This document shows, piece after piece, positions 1 to 13,235 of a stretch of 64,000 nucleotides of DNA. The DNA is taken from the NCBI GenBank assembly GCA_040954595.2, contig CM082598.2:2108001-2172000 (forward strand). Reading direction: 5' to 3'. A model generated the notes under the pieces. The model made no database searches. It was not told the DNA's origin and saw nothing but the letters and a program-made list of their open reading frames with translations. Made by a program: the position numbers and the translations under genes. Origin of the DNA: Balanoglossus misakiensis. Lineage: Eukaryota > Hemichordata. The stretch's first letter is position 1. Every line of letters starts with the position of its first letter.

Positions 1-3000
1 AAATTTTGTAGTCTGGTCATTTGAGGCCACATGAGTTATTTGGCTTACTGTTTCTTGTAAATGCCAATAGTTGACTATTCGTTTGTGTATTTTGCCATCA
101 CTAGGCCTATATAGAGTTTAAAAGAAATCCACCGTCTGTAGCAAAGCGCGAGATTTGACGCGATCTTCTTCCTTCCATCCGTACATCCAAATACCCTCCC
201 ATCCTCAAGACCCTCTCATCCATGATCCACCCATCCGTATCCATCATCCATCCTTATAAATTTGAAACAATTTCATCTCAACAATAACAACGACTTTGAG
301 TGTTGTTCAATTTACACTGCAGCGATTTGTGACACGGGTTTAAAAATGAGTGCGTGAGTTGACACTAGGGGGCGCTATGGAAAATTGGTCATTGTAAACC
401 TGCGCGGTAAGAAAGTAATACGTGAGCATGGTGAGACCAATCTAAGCGCAACGGTGTCAAATATAAGAAATTGCAAGGAAGCAATCACTGACATTAGCCT
501 TGCGATAAGCAGGACTATTTTGAATACCCCGGGTTTAGATGACAATTTTCGATTGTGGGAAAAAATGATTGCTAGATAAGTAGCGGAGAGTGACAAAAAC
601 CGTACCTTACCTACAACTATCCCCAATTTGCGTTCACCTATTGCACTTTACATGTTGGCCCAGATTTAGTGCAGAACTATCACCGATAAAAATGTGATAT
701 AGGTACATGCAGTTTGATCGAAAAGGGCTAAATGTGAGTCCCCGATTGGCGAAATTATGCCTCAGTTGATATTGCACATCCAATTTCTCATAATCTTTAA
801 TAGTACGACCTTTTAAAGATTACACGAGCTAAACTGTAGGTCAGTATTTCTTGACTTGCAAAATACATAACACGTAGGCGGCACGAGAACATTCTAAAAA
901 TATCTGGAAGACGGAGAGCGATCAATAATTCTAGATAAACTGATCAATTACATCAAGGGCACATCATTGAACGCCAGCACAACCAAGCGCTTTAATCGAA
1001 ACTTATAAACCGAAAAAATACGGATCTCATCAGCAGATAAATTAAAGTTTCACTGTAATGATTTTGTCGGCAAAACCAATTCAGTATCAAGGCCGTACAA
1101 CCTCCGACCCACGTCTTAATTTGATGTTCCCATGGTCATGCTCGCGATGCATACAAACACTCAGCCAAGAGCAAATATTAAATACCTCTCCCTGACGAAG
1201 GCAATATTTAATTGTGTTCAATCGACTCATTCGCTGGACAAGGAAGAAAGTAACGTTACTTGAAATTTTTTAACGATATATACATTATATATACACATTA
1301 TTTATGATAGATGATGAATAATCGAAATATACAGGACGTCATTTGGCCTTTTACCGACGTATAATGATAACAACGTTATCTTCTTAAATCGGTGTGCCGT
1401 CCTGATACTGATAGGGTAAAGAAACTTTCGCTCGCGTTTTCAAGCGCAAAAAGGAGATCTTTACGATTCGTGTTTGCCTTTCTGTGACATCTATTGAAGA
1501 TGGCCTATTCAGAAAAAATGAGTGATTTGGAGATGATATTTCCAAGTTCTATTTCCAGGGTATTCTTATCATTGAAAGTGATAAGATGCAATCGGCCGAG
1601 GTATATGGAAACTGCAAATTTGGCATTTCCCTCAAAGGTCGGAACCTCGTTTCCATTTGAAGCGCGTGAAAGAAACGCCATCAAAGTGTGTAATAAGCGT
1701 TTTGACAAGAGAATATAGTTATCAAGTATGAAAGCATGTTGTGGCAAAACGTGTACGTGAATGACACAGCATCATTCGTCACTACAAAGAAATATTATTT
1801 AAAAGGTAAAAAGCAACCACTCGCACGAGTGTGGCCTTTATCTCTTCGGGCGATGTGACGTCATCGCTCGTTACTCAAGCAATCCAAACTTTACATATGA
1901 GACGAACTTGATATAATTGGTTTAAGATCACTTTCCATCCGCCATGCATGCAAGCGCTCAGTATAATTACATACATATTACTCTTCGTGCAAAATGGCTC
2001 GCTGTTGATCGAGAGCGGAGAGGCGAACGGCCTTTCAAACCCTCTACGACCAGACAACGCATAAACGCGAGCACCGCACCGAATCTCGATCCGATGCGTG
2101 TTCACGGTTGACGACTATTTCAAGGTCTCTTCAATTTGTGACAGGCGAAACAAACCACCAAAAAACAAACAGGCACACCGAAAACTTGTCGCGGAATCAA
2201 CAGTGTAAACGCAGTTATCGACCCCCGTATTCTGAGTGGAAAACCACCTGATTTATTTCCCCCGGTGTGTAAACTTCTTCACGCGTGTTACGTAGGTGAT
2301 GAAGGTATCCGCAGAATTTTAAGTGTCGCTAGGTCAATACTTTAATAACTGTTTTATCGCACAAGTGGATGCCTTTGACCAGCTTGTCACTTCAACACCC
2401 TTACTACAAGATTTAGCAGGCCACGAAAGTCGTCTTGCTGCAGGAGAGTTATTAATTTGGAATGCGGACAGTTGTTGAACTTTGACAACTTCCGTTCACG
2501 CTTCTAACACTCCTATTGGGCGTTTGTCCCCTCCTTGAAGGACCATTTAGGAAAAGAAAAACGCCACAAACACCCGACCTTTGATGAACTTTCAATCCGG
2601 TTCGCCACACGCCAAATTATCGCCATTCCGCAATCCGATGTGACTTGCGTTTATAAACAGGTGCTCGACCGAGAAGAGTGATACAGTGATCGATGTAGAG
2701 GTGGAGTCTCTCGCTCTTTCAGCTCCGAAGCGACTATTTCTATACCAGGCAGACACACAAAGACATTTTCTAAAAGAATCGTATCTGATTGCGGGATATT
2801 CAACGTTCCATCATATCTATTCTCGGTGCAGCACTTAACTGGAAACACGGTCACGGTCTTAAACCCGAAACTACAAACGGATAATTCCTGTTAAAAATAA
2901 ACGATAATCCTAAAAAGCCATGTACAGGGCGTGTGTTGTAAATGGGATTTTATAGATCACTATGCGGTGGCTAGCCTATTCAAGCCCGTGTCGTTTGTTT

Positions 3001-5979
3001 ACTCGAACCGCCCGAAGAATTCCGCAAATTCTTCTTTTTCAACTTTATGTAAAGGGGGACACTTTTTGAGTTGTGTTTTTGTCGAGATGTTTAGATGTTC
3101 CACTTTTGGGTGTCCCCTGTCTGATCTGAATCCGCCAAGGCTAGACGTCGCGTAACGAGTGCGGATCGACCGCGGGACTCGAGTTTAGCCAAGAAACGTG
3201 CTTTGTGAATGAAGTTTATTTTGGAAACTGAGGAATGTTTTGAGGAGTGCAGGGAAAGCTGCCTGTGTTTTGCGTTTTGATAGCGATAAATATTTTCCGC
3301 GGGGGTCACCTGTTGAATGGGCGCGCTCTGTTTGCAATTGGCGGGGACGCGTATGCGACGGAGAAAAGTGAAAGGCGGGTGTGAAAGGTTATTGAAAAAA
3401 CCAAGTCGCCTGCGATACAACCTTAAGATTCTTTGCGATTGTGATTTCAATCGAATTCTACACAAAACCGGGTGACTGAGGTGTTAAGTTCTGCTAAGTC
3501 ATCAAAACGGATCACTTTGCCTTATAGGCGTGTCTCCCCGCAGGTATTTTGCCCCGAAAGAAAAACACACACCCCACAGACTAAAATCAACGTTAGTTTA
3601 CCCGTGAAAGAGAGTGCATTCGCCCTTGCTGTGGGTAAACGGGCCGACCCATGCAATCAATGAAGAGCCGCGTAAACAAAAGTCAAAAAGCGCATCGAAG
3701 GTTTCTTACATGCAACGCGCACCAGAAGGCGCGGTCAGTGGACACCACCGGTGTCTATACTGATGTCCCCGCCACGCATTGTGCTTTACAAGCGGGTACT
3801 CCTTATATTCCTTATAAACGCATGCATTGTCCATCTCGATTATAAACTGTCCCGACCTTGCCCGACATTAAAATTTATCACCAATCTACCAAAGCCCGTA
3901 ACACAGCAAACCAAGTACACCGCGCCCCGATATATTTGTCTCAAGTATCACCATAACCAAAAGTGTTGTCCAACAAACATGTTTCAATTTTGAAAGACTT
4001 ATAGAATCCACTGATCTCGCAGAAATAAAATCCTTATGACGTAGATTTAAAATAATGACGTTTTCATTTAGAATATTATTACACATGTTTCGTTGGAGTA
4101 ATTTTAATCCATGCAAAAGAGTTTTGCTGTTAGTCTCAAGAATTCTAAAAATGAACTAAATAATTCACATTTCCCAGGAAATTATCTCAAAGTGTAGCGG
4201 CCACGTGGAATTCCAAATATGAGGTTAATGCTTGAGTTCCAATGCACCTTTATACACAGCGACCTTCTGGCAATTTTCCTTTGATTTCAAAGAGAATAGC
4301 GCGAATGCCGTGCGCGAGATCTTGGCTGGGGTGATGATACTTCCATTTCTCAGGGTCGCCAAACGAAGAATGTCAATGACACGCAGAATGCCTATGCGAA
4401 GTAAATTTCGCGCCGAGCTCTGAACGGGCCAGCAAAAGTCAGGGCCATTGCAATACACATCACAGTGCAATGAATGGATGAATAGATTCTCCGAAGGCGT
4501 TTTCTTGGCGATAAATTAGATACATTGTACCATCATGTACCTTGAGCTTTGAAATCCGATCTTCTGTTCATTTCGCATTCTCATTAGCGATTCGGTGTTC
4601 ATATCAATCGGCTGGCATTTCAGAAAGAAAAAAACTAATGCGGAAGTCTTACAAAGCTATACTGTACGTATAATCTTATTTGTGATCTCAAAATATTTTC
4701 AACCCATCTTCTATGTTCGTGGATTTCCCGAGAATGTTTACCGATCGAAGGATGACGGCACTCGTTCTAAACCCGTTTGAAATACCCCAGGCAAATTTTC
4801 CAGAGTGACGCGATAACTTCCATTATGCTTATTTCGGTCGTATACCTGGAAGCGTTTTCGCAGAAACATGTAAAAATGGCCCTGCAGTGTATCACGTGAT
4901 TAACAGCAATACTTTCCGCAAAAAAAGTAAAGAGTCGGTTTCCCATAAATCCAAGCCTTTCATTTAATATATGAGGATAAGCTTTCATTAATTGACACAA
5001 GCAATATTTCGCCTTCTAAATCTACTTCAAACGAGGATACATAAAGTATACTAAGGGTGATATACAATGTTCTTGTAGACGTTTGTGACAGAGTTGACGC
5101 TGTGTATAAAACTTGCATCAATTTCTTTGTAGGTAATACAACATCACACAATGTGATGTAATTCAAGCACAATCAATCAATCAATCAGTCAGTCAATCAA
5201 TCAATCAAAAACCACCAGACAGCCACTCGATCAACCAACCAACCATCAGTTATTCAATCGATCATTCATGTTCATTCTAAATCAAACTGCGTTGTTGCTA
5301 TCGACTTCGTTCCGTTCCATAACTGTGTTTCACGAAATGATTGTGTATTTAAGTCATTCGTCTTCTGCTGCTTATGTTATAACACAGACAATAATTTGAT
5401 ACTAGTTCTCAGCCTAATTGTGCTTTATATTTTAACTGACGAAAAATCTCACCTGAACTCCTATAGTTAAATCAGTTCACCAGGGTCACCGATATTTCAA
5501 GAAAACGTGACGTCATGTGGTGTTAGTTGATAAAACTGACATTTTGCGGTTTTATCTGGGGTCATAGCGATAAACCGATAGACGATGCTTTGCTCTGACA
5601 GCCATATGCGTGAAAAATGGGCACCTTAAGACATGCGTCAAACGATTGCGTAAAACGTCTTGTCTGGGACGATCTCGGCGCGTGAGGCGAGACGCCGCAC
5701 ACGCGCGGTCACGTTTCATGATTAGGGGGACGCTGAAACAATCTGGCGTGAGAGAGGATTTTACGGTTGGATGCGTCCGTGGAAGACATTTTGGCGGGAG
5801 TGGTGCCTCTTCACGGCACGATTCTTGTCCGCTTTTGATTCCTCTAAATGAACATTCATTCATGCATCTACAGGTTGGCGTTGGTTGCCGTGTAGTTGAG
5901 TGAAGAACACTTTCTGGAGTCTACATTGTGCACACTGATTTAGTAGCGGCGTCGCTCATCCATCGACCCGGCCACCCGT
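1..5979. other. Noncoding, no gene supported
   Basis: AT-rich DNA with only short ORFs lacking domains or convincing splice sites. It holds two TGACGTCA palindromes (1856, 5508) and the CAAT repeat at 5172. Confidence 0.6.
5172..5208. repeat. (CAAT)n short repeat
   Basis: About nine CAAT/CAGT tetranucleotide units. Confidence 0.85.
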
Positions 5980-6134
5980 CATTCATTCATTCATTCATTC
6001 ATTCATTCATTCATTCATTCATTCATTCATTCATTCATTCATTCATTCATTCATTCATTCATTCATTCATTCATTCATTCATTCATTCATCCATCCATCC
6101 ATCCATCCATCCATCCATCCATCCATCCATCCAT
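5980..6134. repeat. (ATTC)n followed by (ATCC)n microsatellite
   Basis: About 110 bases of ATTC pass directly into about 45 bases of ATCC. The apparent protein of Ile-His-Ser-Phe repeats across it is an artefact. Confidence 0.97.
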
Positions 6135-7924
6135 TTGCTCGTTCATTCGTGCATTCTTTATTCATTCTTTCATTCATTAAAAGACGTCAGAGAGGGAGAA
6201 CTAAATCTTGTCAAATCTAGACTCTCGCGGTGTGTAACTTTGACGCGTTGTCGTTGGAGGTGCTTTGACGTCCGAGCTCGAGTCTGTCACATTCTCACCG
6301 GTGTTCCGATCACTCCCACGGGCAGGGGGTAAAGTTGACCTGCAATTTCTAGTTCTATGGAGCCTCCAGCACGGTAATTCCAACTCTCACCCGGTCCTGA
6401 CGTTGTTACAATACCACCGGGCGATTGGGATACTTATACGCCTCGGTATTGAGTATTCAAGCGAAAAACACACCCCCACCTTTAATTCTCTCTTGATGTC
6501 TGACTGACCAACATTTAAACCCCCACCATTCTTGCAATATGCATTGTCACGTGACGACTAACAGAATAAACGAAATATCGCCCTCAGAGGAAGTTTCAAT
6601 CTGGGATCCAATCCAGAAGATGTTTTTCGCACAACCGATCAAATTATTTCACGCGGTTCAAAAATACACCACTTTTATACAAGATCTGAGTTTGATCACC
6701 AGCGCTGAGAGCTTCGATTTCCGATAGCCTTTACAATTCCCCGCCGGGTGACGTTTAAGAAATATATTGGTTTTGTATAGGTGTATATTTTCAGGTGTAT
6801 CGATAAAATGTATCGTGTAGCTGGCGATAATTTATTCTGCACCATTATGTGCTCATCGATCGTCTGCGTAATTGCTTCCGTATTTAGCAGTCTAAACTAT
6901 TTTTTTTCCAGGAAGGAAGGCTAAATTTAGCCTTCAAGTTCTGCTCTTTGTACATTTAGTATAAACCTTAGCTTTTTCTTCGCCTGGTGTAAATTATAAT
7001 AGATAATGCGAAAGCCTTTTATTTCTCATCCGGTACTTTGGGAATGCATGTATAAAAGAAAGTGATTTTTGTGTGGTTTAGGGTGGTCGCCTTTTCGATC
7101 ATTGAACGCGCCTACAGGAATGCGTTTGGTCATTTTTAGGGGCTTTCTGTCGATGAGCAATGGTTGCAGATTTGCTCATATCCTGTCCACTGCGGTGTGT
7201 CGGTTGCGGGTGAGATGCGATCGGTCGCCGCCGAGTTGGACGTGTGTGACCCGGAAGTTGAATTCCGTTGGGGCGTCGCCGGCGCTATAGCGCTACCCTT
7301 GACGCACGCACGTGGCTGGGTTTTGAAAAGTCCGGTTTAAAAAAAAAGACCAGGCACAGTTGAGTTCAGTACACTCAGGCACACGGAATGCGAATGCCTT
7401 TTAAACACTGCACCGCGGATTCGCATGACAGACTATCCCTGGCTTGACTTCGTATGTGATCGAGCGAGCGAGCGAATACCTTAACCAGTCATTCTGTGTT
7501 TGTATACGCAGTAACCAGGGCCAGTTGAGTACACAACTAACACGCGCCGCCGCGCCGTCGTCATTTTCACTCGAGTCTCGTAACTAAGGAGGCCAAACCA
7601 CGGTTTCTAATTCTGTGACAGGTCGAATGACAAACGACATCAACGCTTGACGCGTTTTCTTTGCCAGGAATTCCGTTTGGTATCAGACTGTCAGTGGTTG
7701 CGAGGTTTTCAACGCAGGCTTCATTGTCGCAGACGCTACCAGACTTACGCGAGAAATTTCTGACTCTGCAAGACGTTTATAGGAAAATATTTTTTTCTGT
7801 CTTAACTTTATTCGAAGAAAGTGTCTAAGAGAGGTGGGATTTTTTTCTCTAAATAGGTGGATTTTCGAGATGTGTGTAGGCGGAGCGGGACAGCCAATGA
7901 CAGCGATCCCGCCTTTGAGCTGAA
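6135..7924. other. Noncoding stretch becoming CpG-rich toward 7.0-7.9 kb
   Basis: From about 7070 CpG density rises and motifs such as GCGCTATAGCGC (7282-7293), CCAAT and GC boxes appear, compatible with a promoter region near the possible exon at 7925. Confidence 0.4.
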
Positions 7925-8131
7925 ATGTCGAAGTTGACGATTAAGAAAGATATAGATATTCCGACGAACGCGAGTCATTTGTTTGAGCGGAGAATACGAG
8001 GAGAAGACGAACGGAGACCAGGTCCTCGATTTCTTCACAACAACCACTTGGACGTAACAGCACCCAATAAAAGACTATACGACATCCTGCAAGATGGACG
8101 TACCCTTCATGCCTTGCATACAATGAAAACG
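7925..8131 (+). CDS. Possible first coding exon of unknown function
   Basis: An ATG with a purine at -3 opens a 69-codon frame rich in charged residues (MSKLTIKKDIDIPTNASHLF at the start, ending LHTMKT). It runs to ACG/GTAAGCC, a good splice donor in phase 0. A CCAAT box and GC boxes (7890-7915) lie just upstream. I recognise no family. It could be the first exon of an unseen gene, a 5' exon of the neurotrophin 25 kb away (the phase would allow this), or a chance ORF. The frame also stays open to 8254 if unspliced. Confidence 0.3.
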
Positions 8132-9471
8132 GTAAGCCAGGCTACTTTTAATTCTTTTTTCGCTTTCTTTTTCCGAAAGCAACGCTTTCTGTTTGACCCC
8201 CGCGCGCCGCAAACCCGAAATTACCACCACGGTTGCCAAGAGACGCTGGGATGATATGCGTGTAATGCGCAGAGTTAAGAAAGTTTGAAACCGCTGACTC
8301 GGACACACGGGACTAAGTATTCTGGCTTCAACGCAGCTCAAATTACAATAAATTCTTCCCTACGTGTGTTTGCCGCGGCGCTCTCGTATCTATTTTAATA
8401 TCTTGTTTTCGAGCGTGTTGTGCAGGTTTTAGATCCCTGGATATGATGTGGTCGCTTTTATTAGGGAAATATCAATAGCACCTTTGCTCCTTCTAACTTT
8501 TAAAGGAAACCTAAAATACCTGCTTCAGACTTTATAATGCATTAACATTATTGAAAACTGTCCTCAAAGGATGTAATTAGTTCAATCAATGTTATACTCA
8601 TTAGAATTAATAGCAAACCCGCTCAGAGCCTCGGTAATGTGGACGTTGGTTGTCAATGGTGGACTTTTATGGAATATTTTATTTTAGCGTAATAAAGTAA
8701 CGGTTAACACGGGCCGCGGTTTTATAATGTACGTTTAGGCGGATGATAGGTTTGTCAGCGCGCTGTAGTGATTCTTTGCGTCCATTGAAAGCGTCTTCAA
8801 AATAAGAGTGTTGTTTGTCGTGTCGATTCAACGGTAAACAGGGCTACTGAAATAGAGCGACGGTATCTTCGGTCATGCACGGCGCAATACGTGTTGTTCT
8901 CGGCGCATAGTGTGTGACGGTCCGTCGACAATGGGTCGAGCGTGTGTGCAGATTATGATGAAATATCTCGCACAATGACTTGGTTCTAATTGGGTGATCA
9001 TGTATAGGGTGCCCACCAAGACAATATCAGTCCCGTAGCCTCCAAACCCCCATGCTAGCTTTGTTTTTAGGAAACCTTGATTCCCTAAATAGAACAGTTA
9101 CCGTCCTTCAGCTAACCGCGGCGTTTAAAAAGTTAAGTTTTTGTGTCGATGAATCATACTCTTCTCCCAGCGTATCAAATTATATTAGTTTTTTGTGTGT
9201 AAATCAAACAATGTCGCGAGGTCGCCAATAATTATTTTTCTCAAGCAGCAGAATTTCGTACCGCGTGTCGGTGGTGCGTCATCCTCACTTGGGATTTTTA
9301 ATAAAATTTGATCGAATAATTACCGTGGAGTGCTTTCGCAGTAGCGATGACACAGAGTTCGTCTATCTTTTATTGATGTCGCATGCCGCACATTCTCGGC
9401 TTTGTTGCGTTTTTGATTTTTTTCTCTACTGGAGGGTCTCTTGCGTGTGGTCCCGCGTGACCTGACGGGCC

Positions 9472-9615
9472 ATGGCTCTCCCAGACGCTCCGCGCGCCTG
9501 GTCGATGCGCGATCCCGGCGCGCGCACGCGTTCAGTTAGCAGGGACGAAATCATCGACGAGAAATTGGCGATTGTTAATGGCGCCGGACTTCTGCTGAAA
9601 ATACAGCTAACATGA
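9472..9615 (+). CDS. Possible 47-residue small ORF in a CpG-rich patch
   Basis: The ATG sits in an optimal context (GGGCCATGG), opening MALPDAPRAWSMRDPGARTR and ending at TGA 9613-9615. The first half is CpG-dense, which by itself favours open frames. No family recognised; it may be a 5' leader ORF or chance. Confidence 0.15.
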   Translation: MALPDAPRAWSMRDPGARTRSVSRDEIIDEKLAIVNGAGLLLKIQLT

Positions 9616-12600
9616 CACTAACTTGAAAACCAGTATCGTAAACAGACCCTAAAACGTTATAGTGTAATTTGATTGTACACGGGTGTTACCAAGATGTCAA
9701 AACGTTATCATACTTGCTCATTGTCAATGAGACTAGGGGCAAACGAGCGTATGTGGCGCTATCGACAATCATTACACACAACGCGTTATTTGTCGCGATT
9801 TTTATCTGATCCAAACAATCGATAAAAGTTTGAAACCAACCAGTGAAAGTGTCCTATTGCCTTAAAAATCGCGAAATCGGTTCGCAATATATTCGCCTCC
9901 AAACCGTGAAAGTTGTCTGTTACTTTCTAAGTCCGCGTTTGTCAGAAATCTTCGTGTCTATAAACACATGTATATCCATTCCGTGAACTGCCTAGACTTA
10001 ATGATAATGTACCGTGGTTGATGTAGTCGTATGCCTATTCAAGGTTTTGCAATTACGAGCCAATATAATTACATACAAAGCCCTAAAATGTTACATTGAA
10101 TGGTTAGCCAATAGCATAGTAGTTGCCAATCCACTGAGATAAAAAATAGAAGGTTATTCTAAGATAAATCGATCATTGGAATAGACCAAACAGCGCAATT
10201 CTAGCCAAACATAAAATAATAATATCTACAAGACCCGTTGTAAAGGTCACGAATATTTGCACATGGTGATAGACATAATGCGTTTCTTTAAAGGAGAAGA
10301 CCCGATTACCTTTGATAATACCGATGCATAAAAACATATCGGTGGCACCAATCTATTACAGATTTATTTCACAAAGTTGTGCATGGATGATGACATTCGT
10401 AGCTAGTCGCCAATCTAATCAGATGATCTCCGTGTTCAAACGTGGTAATGTTACATTTTGTTGACAAATTGCGGTTTTTAGCGTGGGCTGGAAATATTAA
10501 TCGGAAATGAATAATCTTTAGAAATCCATTGATGGGAGGCATAAATTAGCATGTCTTATAGTTTTTTCTTTCTTGAGTACACTGTAGGGTTATTGATGAG
10601 AACGAGAGATCTTTCCCCTTTATAACCACTTTCGAGCGTCCGAGTCAACTGAGCATGCGTGCAAGAGGCAACATCTCACCTTGAAATTTCCACTTTTATG
10701 GTACATGCTTCAACCGATTGGTCAATGTCTTCTCGTTCGGGTTTGCCGTTTTCTGACAGTTTTAGTGCACAGTTTAGATGAATTACAGAATATGTCTCGG
10801 CGAATGAGAGGGCAAACGCCCCTCAGCGGCATTCCCCAGATGAGCGGAATTCCACTCCCTTCATTTTCCCATTATGTTTCTGAAGTATTTCGCGCCATAT
10901 TTCTTCCGAGGATAGATGGAATGCTTCCGATCCGACTATTTATTGACGGTTAAGACTGGTAGTCTTGTTTACTTAGCCAGTCACTGACTTCATTGTCGCG
11001 CTAGTTTAATTTTGATAGATTGCCCGCCCGGACGAGATTTTCTGTCTCCGGCCCGGTCACGTGACTTTTCTGCAGCGGATCGTCAACATCCCAACTGGAA
11101 TGTGCGCCACACAGGAATGCGGCGAAAATGTCGTTTATCAGACTTTTTGGCGCCAAGTTTTGAATGAGGAAAATCAATCAAGATGTGGCCGATGACCAGC
11201 CTACATTTGACCAGAAAGCGACGACAAAAGTTGAGGAATTCTGCAATTTGTGCAGGATCACCACACATCCAAATTATCGTCATTGTACTGTCAGAAATTC
11301 CGTGTCACCTTTACTATTTATCAGTATTCCACACGTGCAGACATAACGACACGCGCCAGGAGAAACATTTTCAGCCGGTATAAAAAATTAGATTATCCCT
11401 CCCGAGGGTGTAGGGTTAAAGAAAGTAGATTTCAGGGCATGTACCTCGTCCCATGGGAATTCGAGTAAGTTGGAAAATTTTCCAGCAACCGCACGCATTT
11501 AATACACTCCCGAATTTCAAAGTCTTATCTTCTTAAAAAATATTTGTTCGAAAAAAATTCATAAAGGTTTCTCAAATTTTGAGAATTAAAACCGCGATTC
11601 GAGATAAATGAACTACATTGATAAAATTCAACAAGTAGTATGATGAATTTCTTGAAAACAAACACATCAAATTTCTCCCCTCGGCGATGCAAGGCAAAAT
11701 TTATACCATTAGTGTAAATGACTCCCACCACAAAAACACGCGTCTTGACTCTAATTCCAACTTGCGTCTGGATTGAACAACTTGTTTGCGTTTTAACTTC
11801 GTGCAATAAAACTGTAATTCTTTTAGACGTACACAATGTGAATGAGGCATAAAGCAAGATATATGTAGGTTTCATTTACCTTTATTTCAAGTATAGTTTA
11901 GAATTCCCTCCCCCCTCTTATGTCGCTGAGATTAATGTGAACACTTGCATTCTCAGGTGAGAAAAGGGTATATTGATTAACACACTTCACACATGTTGGC
12001 CTTTTGAGTTTGTTAAGGCATGTGACCACTCATCCGTTTCCAGGCAACTGCGAGTGACTCGAAATAAGCAACTTGCACGCTTGCTGCCGTGTCCGTTTTG
12101 GATGCGTGCGCACGAAAATTCGCGACTTCGTTATCTTGGGTTGTCTAGTTTGTAACGAGGCCGTCAATGTTCACATGCGTGTAGTTGGCTTCGACACGGT
12201 GAAGACATTACGCCGTGTAATCGCGTAATTAATCTCTGTAATGTGAAGAAGCTGCCATCAACTTGAGAGACGTTGAAAAGTCACCACAATATTTCATCCG
12301 GAGAGTTCAAGTTGATGGGAAGTATTTGCAGTGCCCCCTACGATGACATGTTTGCGTTCAAATCAAACAATTAACTTGAAACTGTAGTTGATTCTACACT
12401 TCAAGTACAATAAGTGGTTTAGAAAAAAATGTGATAAATTAGCATCATTTGTGGGCGGTACGCTTCTATATGGAATAAGGAACATATATGTTTCAGTGTC
12501 TCTCCGTTTGTGCCCTTAACACCTAGGTCGATACATTGCTCAATCAATAACCCTATAAATCAGTTATGTTTTTCTGTGTGTCAGTACAGAGTTCTTCCAA

Positions 12601-13085
12601 GACGGCAATGTGCTGCTGATATTTGTCTTGGCGGTAGACAACCGCTCGCCAGCCCACGTCTGTTTATTTCTTTCAACTGCCATCGGAGTGCTAGATGTAT
12701 CTCTCTGTCACTTTAAGCCAATATAGCAGAGTATTAAGTTGACTCTATGCGTAATTCAGCAGTAAACTAGCTTGCTTCCCACGCAGACATATCTCATACG
12801 TTCCCGACTGAAGTCCCGTAAATCATATTTTCTGTGCGTGCGACACTGTAGACGTAAGCAATTAAATTTTTCAATTTCCGTGGTGAAGGGCGTCTCCCTC
12901 GAGAACGTCTTAAGACTGCTATCTTCTGTAACTGTTCATTTCTGTATCAATGCTCCCGAATTACGCATTTAAGGAGTTTGGCACGGGATTCAATTGACTT
13001 CGCTACCGTATTCCCCCCTCAATAACTGCCATTTTAACACATATTTTTATCAATAGCATTTTCCAATCTTCTCCTTATCCCAAGT

Positions 13086-13235
13086 CGGCAGACGACACCA
13101 TTTTGAATTTGTGGAGAATCTAACCATACAAATATTCGCATACCATGATAGTTCTTTACTCATGCAAGGGGCAGCTGAATATATGGGTGTCGCACCCGTT
13201 TATTATATAACTTGTGAATAATACTAAATAACACT
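13086..13235 (+). repeat. Dispersed repeat, copy A
   Basis: About 150 bases match the reverse complement of 22505-22646 at roughly 70%, including an exact 19-base block (GCAGCTGAATATATGGGTG) and GCATACCAYGATAGTT. No coding capacity. An old interspersed element of unknown class. Confidence 0.65.

Noticed and set aside
3091-3465. 124-codon basic ORF on the minus strand
   Set aside because: No domain, and of a length expected by chance when alternative start codons are allowed.
5172-5208. Regularly spaced short repeats considered as a CRISPR-like array
   Set aside because: Units are 4 bases without spacers; a simple microsatellite in a eukaryotic genome.
5928-6332. 134-codon ORF of His-Ser-Phe-Ile repeats
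   Set aside because: It is the translation of the ATTC/ATCC microsatellite, open in all frames by composition.
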